64,000 nucleotides of DNA from Sialis fuliginosa (Eukaryota > Arthropoda > Insecta > Megaloptera > Sialidae), in assembly GCA_961205875.1 (NCBI GenBank), contig OY540809.1, positions 33,926,267-33,990,266 of the forward strand, written 5' to 3'. Within the stretch, counting starts at the first letter, position 1. The number at the start of each line of letters is the position of its first letter. Made by a program: the position numbers and the translations under genes. The notes beneath the pieces are model-generated. The model was not told where the DNA came from, did no database searches, and saw nothing but the letters and a program-made list of their open reading frames with translations. Below are positions 57,431-64,000 of this stretch, piece after piece.

Positions 57431-59628
57431 TTTTATAAAACAAAAAAGAATCGCGCGGACACCAATTTTCTTGTTATCGTCCAATATTCGTTGATTTTGG
57501 CTTCCCATTACACGGAAAATATAAAATTAAGTAAAAAATAATGTATTGTTTATTATTCAAAATTTAATGGCAAATCTATTTTTAAATTTTTTTTTTAATT
57601 TGATGGTTTGCATATGAAATAGGAGCTATCAAGAGACCTAGCGGTAATATGAATAGAAGTTTTTCTAGCAAAAAAATGATAAAAAACATGTTTTTAGCAT
57701 AAAAATATTTATAATTTTACTATTTAGTCATATTTATAACATAGGTACACATACAACTTTAAAAATGGTGCATTTTATAATGAAATAATTTTTTTTTCGA
57801 TTTTTTAATTTTTGACGTACCTATTGTTAAATGCAGGTCAATTTAACACATTTTTTCTCTCTTTTCTACTCAATATGTCCAAAGCTTATTTTAGTAGAAC
57901 CATTAAATAACTTTACAAAAGCTTAGGTGTAGATTTTGAACACAAAATTGAACAAAAATGGTAATTTTTCATAAATCGCTATGTTTGCAGTTCTACTAAA
58001 TGTGATTAAAATTGATAAAAACTTTTTTTTTAATATATCCGAATGACACACCTTATAGATTATTTGCTACTCTTTAATTTTTGTCCTGTAATTTTTTCAT
58101 TTAGTAATAGTCATATGCAAATAGTCAATTGCCATAGAGTGCGTCATACCGTATGCAAATATATAGCCATACTTTCTCCGCGCTCTACCACGAGAACGGT
58201 TGTTTTTCAAAAAAAAATGGAAAGAGCCTTTTTTCTTAAGAATTTAATAATACACCGTTTATATAATAACCCTTATTGACCTCCGAGTCATAGGAAGCGA
58301 GATATTCGCGAATAACCGTTTTTCGTCACGTTAGACCTTCAATATCTCGCAACGCCGGCTTGATATCGTTGGGGACTTTTTACACGTTATTTATAACACT
58401 GTAACGAAGGTGTATACAAAAATTCAGCTATCTGCTATTTTTTTCGCAGTTGAAATCTAAAATTACTGGACTATAAGAAAAACTCGTAAATTGTCCATTA
58501 ATTTCCATAGATACCTATATTTTCAATATTAATTGAAATAAAATTTATTTTATTTTTAAGTAATAAGAATTTAAGGGTAGTTCCTGATAGTGTATTGTTT
58601 TAATTTTACCGGTGTAGAAAGATCAAATGTTGGCCTTTTATATTACGAAAGGATGACAAAAAAATTCCACTGAATTTTTAGATACGATGTTTTAAAAAAA
58701 GTGTAAATTTTTTAAAATTAGGGTAGCTACATCCGTAGGGGTGAATTGTGGTGCACAAAATTTTCACAAAAATCTTCAAATAAGAGCATTAATTGATTTC
58801 TTATAAAATCACACTTAAATTTAATATTCTACCCTACTATTTGGGGCGATTTAGTATTTAAGGGTTGATGCCTACCCTTATAATTTATTTGTATTTTTTA
58901 ACATACAGTACCATTGTATATACAGTTTACTACCTATTTTGTGAATTTAAAAAAATTATCTTTACCTACGTTGTTCGAATTAATTGTAATACACAGGGGG
59001 TTGAATATTAAAGGGTAGAAAAGTGGTTGAAAATTACTGGATTTTATTGAAATTGTATATTTATATTTATTGTGATTATTTCTAACAACCCTTGAAGATT
59101 TTTAAAATTTCTTTCATATTTTCCTATATTTCTAATAACCTAAATTTAGGGGATGATAACAGGTGGTAAATAGAATTAAATATTGATTTAAAAAAAATAA
59201 TTTATACCTTTAGGGTTCAAATAAGTTCTACGTATAAAAATTAATGTGAATTTTATCATTATCTTGTAATTAACAGTTTTTAAACTTTTTTTTCAATACT
59301 TGAAATTGTTACTTTCCATTTTTCACCCCTCCAAGGGTTGTACACCCGTTATCGATGCACGCACAAAGTTTTTACTCTTTGGGCTTTGAAACAACACCAC
59401 AATTATGATTTTTATGAATTTTCATATTAATATGACAATTTTTACCAAAACTGTGTTACATTGAAAAAGTGTCCCACTAATTGTGACAAGCAGTGTATTA
59501 AAATGTTAGAAGATCGCTGGACTCGGTGTATCGAGCTAAAAGGAGACTACGTTGAAAAATAAAATCAATTTTTGCCAAAATTCAAGTTCGTTCATTTCCA
59601 TTCCGAATCATTATCGGACATCCTAGTA

Positions 59629-60157
59629 AATTTAAACTTCATTTATTACAAATGTTAGTTGATACTTTTAAACTACAATTAAAACATTGTCATGTACATG
59701 TCAGTGTAATGTCATTTACAAAATCTTAAATAAAGTTGAATATGTTTACAGACTCCTCTTTAACCAAAAGTACTTGAATGTAGTCGCGAAAGCATTTGGC
59801 GAATGTAAACATCTTTTAAAGTGTCTTTCAGATATCAAAAACATACTTCAAAAACTGTTTACGAATTCAGATATTTATGCGAATGTACATACATACTCGT
59901 ATCTTCAAAATTCGTCTAAAACATTGATCTTGGCTTCTGACTCTTTTAAAAAGTACTGAAGATGTCCACTGTAACGTGCGGAGAAACGTTGGCCTATAGA
60001 ACGACTTAATCGACGCGAATTACAACCAGAAACCAAGAACGAATTGTAGATATTTTTATTGATCAATCTTCTTGAATTTTCGGTGTTTTTGGCCATAGCA
60101 TGAGGCGATTTGAAAGTTTCAAGTTTACCCGTTTTGTTTAAATTTAATTAAATTACT
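59629..60157. other. Spacer with an unplaced frame and repeat-like motif
   Basis: A 90-codon forward frame (59687-59959) is cysteine- and lysine-containing but unrecognised. Just after it, GCGGAGAAACGTTGGCC and GACGCGAATTACAACCAG resemble a dispersed insect repeat sometimes linked to Penelope-like elements. If so, the frame is part of a decayed element. Low certainty. Confidence 0.25.
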
Positions 60158-60165
60158 ATTAAAAC

Positions 60166-60776
60166 CAGCGCCGGCTTTAGGGGAGGGCGAACCAGAGCGA
60201 CCGCCCGGGGCGTCAAGCCAGATGGGGCGGCGCACAATGGGGCATAAGTAACTTTTTTGGTTCAAATCAGTTTACTGGCTGTAATTTTTGAGTAAACTTT
60301 TTTTTTTATCTTTAAATTTTTGGCGATCTGTTAAACCCGATTAAGCAAAAAACATAGCTAAATATAAACAATGTAATTTTTTTTTTAAATCCAAGAAAAA
60401 TCGATTATTTGATAGCTGCTAACTAACAAATCCTTATTCAGCAACCCAGAAAACCTTTAATAATGTATTAGCTGAGATATTAACTAATCAACTTAAGTAT
60501 ATATAAATTTATCAATTTTAATATGTTAATAATATAGGAAAAAGAGGTCTCGACGGTCTTAGGGCATTCGATAGTCTTAAAGTTAATGATGTACATAAGC
60601 TATATTTAAAAAAAAATTGGGGTCTTTAGGATCGCGCCAAGCTAAGATATTAACTATTCTTGATAATTAATCAATTTTAACTGCCATTTTCGGTGATTTT
60701 TTAACATTTTTTTAGGGGAGAGAGGGTGGAAAAATAAATCTCGCCCAGGGCGCCAGACTTGCTAAGGCCGGCTTTG
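60166..60776. mobile_element. hAT-like MITE with 8-bp duplication, 611 bp
   Basis: ATTAAAAC lies exactly at 60158-60165 and 60777-60784. The ends read CAGCGCCGGCTTTAG and, inverted on the right, CAAAGCCGGCCTTAG. Subterminal GC-rich blocks (CCGCCCGGGGCG; CGCCCAGGGCGCC) flank an AT-rich centre. No transposase. Confidence 0.9.
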
Positions 60777-60784
60777 ATTAAAAC

Positions 60785-62568
60785 TAAATATTATGTAGAT
60801 GACCTAAGATCATCCATAAAACACGATAAATATCTGTGCTTAAAATAAATTACTATTTTTAAGAGCCCGAATAATCGAGAGTACACTGTATAATATTAAA
60901 ATGCATATTAAGTGATCACTAATGTATATATCATTATTAATAGGTATCAAGTAAAATTTTAGTGTAAAAATCCTTCTTTCACCTAAAAAAATAACGTTTC
61001 TAAGAACAAAAGAAAAAAAATACTACCTGCTAAGTCAAAGTCAATTTATTCGCATATCCTTGATATAAGCCATGTGTAACAAATTCCGGGCAGTGTTGTT
61101 TCCGGACTTCGGCACTCGCCCGGATTAAATCGAGTGTGAACGTGGAAAAGTGCACAGTGAAGAAATAAATGTGGAAATCATTACAAATTGAGAGATACTG
61201 TTCTACAGGGTGCACTTTTAACATCGGTGTTCACTTTCTGGTATTATTTTTATGGTTTTTGTGTTATTAGAGAACGCTTTACTGGAAATACTTAAGTGCT
61301 CACAGTGATAAACTTTAAACTGTTCGTGTTACTTAAAAACAAAAGGCGGAATTGAATTCTTTGGAGTGTTTTAACTCGTTTACTGATATTTCTTGTTGTT
61401 GTTGAGTTTCAGAGCCGAACTTTAGGTTTTTTTATATAGGTATTGAATAATTACGAAGCCAAAATGAATGATTTTATGAAACAAACAAATATATTTATGA
61501 GTCTGTAGGCCCTTACAATTTTTTTATATAGTTTTTAGTCTTTTTGATTTATCTTCATACGAAAACTACTGAACTGATTGAAAAAGCATATAATTAGTTT
61601 ATGTTTTATGATAACTAAATTAGGGCAGGTCCGTATTATGGAAACTGTGTATTTGATATTTTCTAATAAACATATCTACACATAAAAATGACAAGAGGTC
61701 AATAATAGTTGTGATGTTGTTGTAATTAAACCTACAATTTATATTGATTAATTAAGTCAGGCATGTAATAAGAAAAAATGCAATAGTAATTTTGGTATAT
61801 ATTTTATCATACAATTCTAGTATTATAATAAAAAAAGCTACTATTATAATAAATTTAAGCAATAGTATTTTTTTTTAAATTTGATATAAAACTATGTATA
61901 CCTATCGATATCAAGTTGTAAAATTATATCATATACGTTGTATCATCAATAAAATTGATGTGTTTCTAAACAAAAGTACCTACTATTTATAGTTTCACAT
62001 CTTAAGGCCCTGTTGGATTTATAAAACATAAATCATGGAAACTTTCAATTGGAATTCATAGAATATTCGCGTTTGCACTATTGATATTGGAAAAACTAAC
62101 ATGACAGGTGTTTTCTCTACCAAATGGAAAGAGAAAATAAAACAAGCGGAGATGAAGTAATTTATCGCATTATAGATAAAAGTTGTTTTCATATACATAA
62201 TCATTTATTATAATTTTCGGAAGATATATAATATTCGACAATAAATTATAATTTTTAGTATTCTATAGCCGGTCAATAGATACTTACACACTATTACACA
62301 GTCTGTCCCATTTCCGATGAGACTGCTCTAAAGTAAAGAAGAAAACGCTTTGCAGTGCATTTCTTTCATCATATTTATTCAAAACAAGCTTGGGGTAGGG
62401 TGAGACCCTTTAGGTCCACACAATCAACTACCCAACACAGTATGATTATAAATACTTGAATACTGATTATTTATTGTTTCTGTATAGTTTATGTGAATAT
62501 TTTTTTAATATGTATATGAAAAATTTTAATGGATTGGTCAGTAATAAAACTCACCTTTGTATTATGAA
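60785..62568. other. Intergenic DNA, no supported gene
   Basis: A GC-balanced patch at 61030-61230 begins AAGTCAAAGTCAATTTATTC, text often seen at retroelement ends in insects, and includes CCGGACTTCGGCACTCGCCC; the reverse 64-codon frame there is unrecognised. The rest is AT-rich with no features. Confidence 0.35.
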
Positions 62569-62815
62569 TATTAGTTTTCTAATATCCTAATGTCAATAAT
62601 ATAACACACATTTTTAGAATAACTAATTTTCCAATTTGAATTAAATTGCATTTGTTTTTATAATAACTAATCTGACAACTTAAATTAAATTGCATTTGTT
62701 TCCAAGGCAACATGAATTGTAGACTTATTTATTAGTATTTAAAATTCAAATTTTGAGGGTGGTTTTCGCCTTTCACCCCTTCTATGGCTGTTTAGGCACG
62801 TATAACAACAAAAAT
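62569..62815. repeat. Dispersed repeat D, copy 2, with internal duplication
   Basis: Same family and orientation as 4578-4737. Here a block of about 50 bp (AATAACTAAT ... TTAAATTGCATTTGTTT) occurs twice in tandem (about 62617-62660 and 62661-62702), which the first copy lacks. Confidence 0.65.
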
Positions 62816-63295
62816 ACTGAAATACATTTTTCATTATTTGTATTGTAAAATATTATCTACTTATTCGTATATACTTTATATCTGGTATAGTGTAAAAATA
62901 AATTAATCTTAAATGACTTCCAATTGACATTTTAATAGAATTTTATCATTGAAACTTAAAATGATGTACATACATACATACATGTATTTTCATTTAATTG
63001 AAACGACAAAGTTAATTAACACACCCTGTACAGTTCACCTGTGCATTAAATCAGAATTGATTAAATACTTAACAAGAGTAGTATTGAAATGTTCAAGATA
63101 CGAAGTTAATTTATTATCGCGTTTAATGGTTTCTTTAATCTTAAATGATGAATGTGTATATTTGTTTTTTTTTTTTTTATTCTTTCAGACTGAATTTCAA
63201 TTACAACAATCCTGATAATTAATTTATCAAATTTTACTTCTTATGTTTTTAATCAATTCTAAATTGCGATATACATACATTATACGTGTATTATA
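62816..63295. other. AT-rich intergenic DNA
   Basis: The 88-codon frame at 62949-63215 ends in a T run and is unsupported. Confidence 0.45.
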
Positions 63296-63470
63296 CAGGA
63301 TGAGTCAAATTAGGTGGAACAAACTTGAACAGTAGATCGAGAAAAAAATTAAAGCAAAAAAGTTATATGAATAATATGTGTCCGGAAACTCTTTGTGAGG
63401 AAGCTACTAACTCCTAAAGATTTTGCCTAAAATTAATTTTTATTTAATATCTGGAGAACAAAATGAAATT
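63296..63470. mobile_element. Mariner-type MITE, left end only
   Basis: After TA (63294-63295), CAGGATGAGTCAAATTAGGT has the form of a mariner-type terminal repeat. No matching right end was found before the next element, so the right limit is nominal. Confidence 0.4.
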
Positions 63471-63653
63471 TGATAACCAGTTTAGTATTAATACGTGTTA
63501 TAGATTTTCAGATTTAATGATTATTTAGACCAGGGATGTATAGGGCCAGCGGGCCCTTTGATTTTTATCTAGTATTTTTTTGTTTTTAATTTTTTCCAAT
63601 GTTTGGTACTTTTATAAAGTCATATGCTAGGAAATAAACAGAAATATAAGATA

Positions 63654-63919
63654 AATGCACCAGTTATGGCCGCTATGAGAGAAAATTTTTGTTTTTTTTG
63701 GATTAATGGGCTTATTTTTTGTAATTCTCATGAACTGATCTTACTAATAAAACAAGTTACTCTTATCTTTATTTAATCAATTTAATTACCAACGTCCGCA
63801 AATATAGTTTCTTTTTTAAATTATATATTTTTATTTTGTTCATGTTTTTTCTCCAGTAATGGCAGTGGTAAAACTAGTAATGAGCACGTAGTTATGAACA
63901 CTTGCTAATGATTACAAAA
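63654..63919. mobile_element. MITE family A, copy 4, truncated on the right
   Basis: Follows TA at 63652-63653, with left end AATGCACCAGTTATGGCC. Matches copies 1-3 through CTCCAGTAATGGCAGTGG and the GAACACTTGCTAATGATTAC block, then is replaced by a T run. Confidence 0.8.
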
Positions 63920-64000
63920 TTTTTTTTTTTTTTTTTTATTTAACATTTATATTATCGCTACAACTAGTCTTAAAACTATCAAGCAGCTTATCTCTTATAA
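63920..64000 (-). mobile_element. Poly(A)-tailed retroelement 3' end, runs off the window
   Basis: On the reverse strand the text GATAGTTTTAAGACTAGTTG leads to TATAAATGTTAAAT and a run of 19 or so A. This is the form of a LINE 3' end inserted into MITE A copy 4. Only 80 bp lie in the window and no frame is present. Confidence 0.5.

Larger units (their letters stand above)
54797..59495. mobile_element. Giant palindromic (foldback) element, TA-flanked
   Basis: Left arm 54797-57324 and right arm 57431-59495 are inverted copies around a 106-bp spacer. The ends read CACTGCTTGTCACAATTAGT and its mirror, with TA at 54795-54796 and 59496-59497. The target and the CACTG end fit the Tc1/mariner superfamily, but terminal repeats of over 2 kb are extreme. 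Identity is very high: a 237-nt segment (56475-56711 and 58043-58279) translates identically from both arms, and outer ends differ at only a few sites in 250 bp. The left arm has about 450 bp (55818-56269) absent from the right. No transposase is recognised, so it would need help in trans. Confidence 0.93.
54421..59626 (+). mobile_element. Internally deleted mariner hosting the giant palindrome
   Basis: Left end CTGATAATGATCCGGAACTG after TA (54419-54420), and right end inverted reading CTAGGATGTCCGATAATGAT before TA (59627-59628). The left end has lost a few bases of the terminal repeat. Without the palindrome only about 507 bp remain, against about 1.3 kb for a whole mariner, so the middle of the transposase was deleted before or after the palindrome arrived. 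Confidence 0.8.

Noticed and set aside
56475-58279. Identical 78-codon frames on opposite strands taken as a duplicated gene
   Set aside because: Arm identity extends far outside the frame, so identity is structural. No start context or homology supports a protein.
59687-59959. 90-codon forward frame as a host gene
   Set aside because: No family resemblance; the sequence after it looks like a dispersed repeat, so it is more likely a fragment of a decayed element.

Overview
The window is AT-rich eukaryotic DNA, most likely from an insect. It holds no bacterial or viral gene layout, no operons and no long open frames. What it does hold is a dense layer of DNA-transposon remnants: mariner, Tigger/pogo-like, hAT-like, piggyBac-like TTAA elements and Helitron-like elements whose ends resemble those reported from Lepidoptera and other insects. 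Order and species cannot be fixed from the sequence alone. By eye, well over half of the window is repeat-derived.

Layout. 1-10 kb: a GC-richer unique block, a 573-bp TA-flanked MITE, a Helitron-like element bounded by an exact 44-bp duplication, and four TTAA-flanked MITEs. 10-19 kb: hAT-type MITEs with clean 8-bp target duplications, a dispersed family (called R here) interrupted by a TTAA element, and a Tigger-like element carrying a hAT insertion. 19-25 kb: a chimeric Helitron piece and a nested set of foldback elements. 25-36 kb: a Tigger-like MITE, a head-to-tail Helitron-like tandem, a mariner-like MITE, the best candidate for a host coding exon (about 29866-30000, followed by a polyadenylation signal), a two-unit tandem repeat, a LINE fragment, an R copy and another Helitron-like copy. 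36-50 kb: more MITE, R and hAT-like copies, a 640-bp foldback, and a decayed but nearly full-length mariner with a recognisable transposase (43503-44730). 50-64 kb: a hammerhead-like hairpin, a mariner-type MITE with a Helitron inserted in its terminal repeat, and the main structure of the window: a 4.7-kb near-perfect palindrome with 2.1-2.5 kb arms, flanked by TA and inserted in a reading frame of a deleted mariner. The right edge has a hAT-type MITE, a repeat shared with 4.6 kb, and a MITE cut by a poly(A)-tailed retroelement end.

The elements do not form a pathway. Their value is as a record of relative age: several nests preserve the exact broken target, so insertion order and element ends can be read directly. 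No tRNA, rRNA, CRISPR, LTR retrovirus or Polinton was recognised. All coordinates were read by eye; identities are estimates unless bases are quoted.
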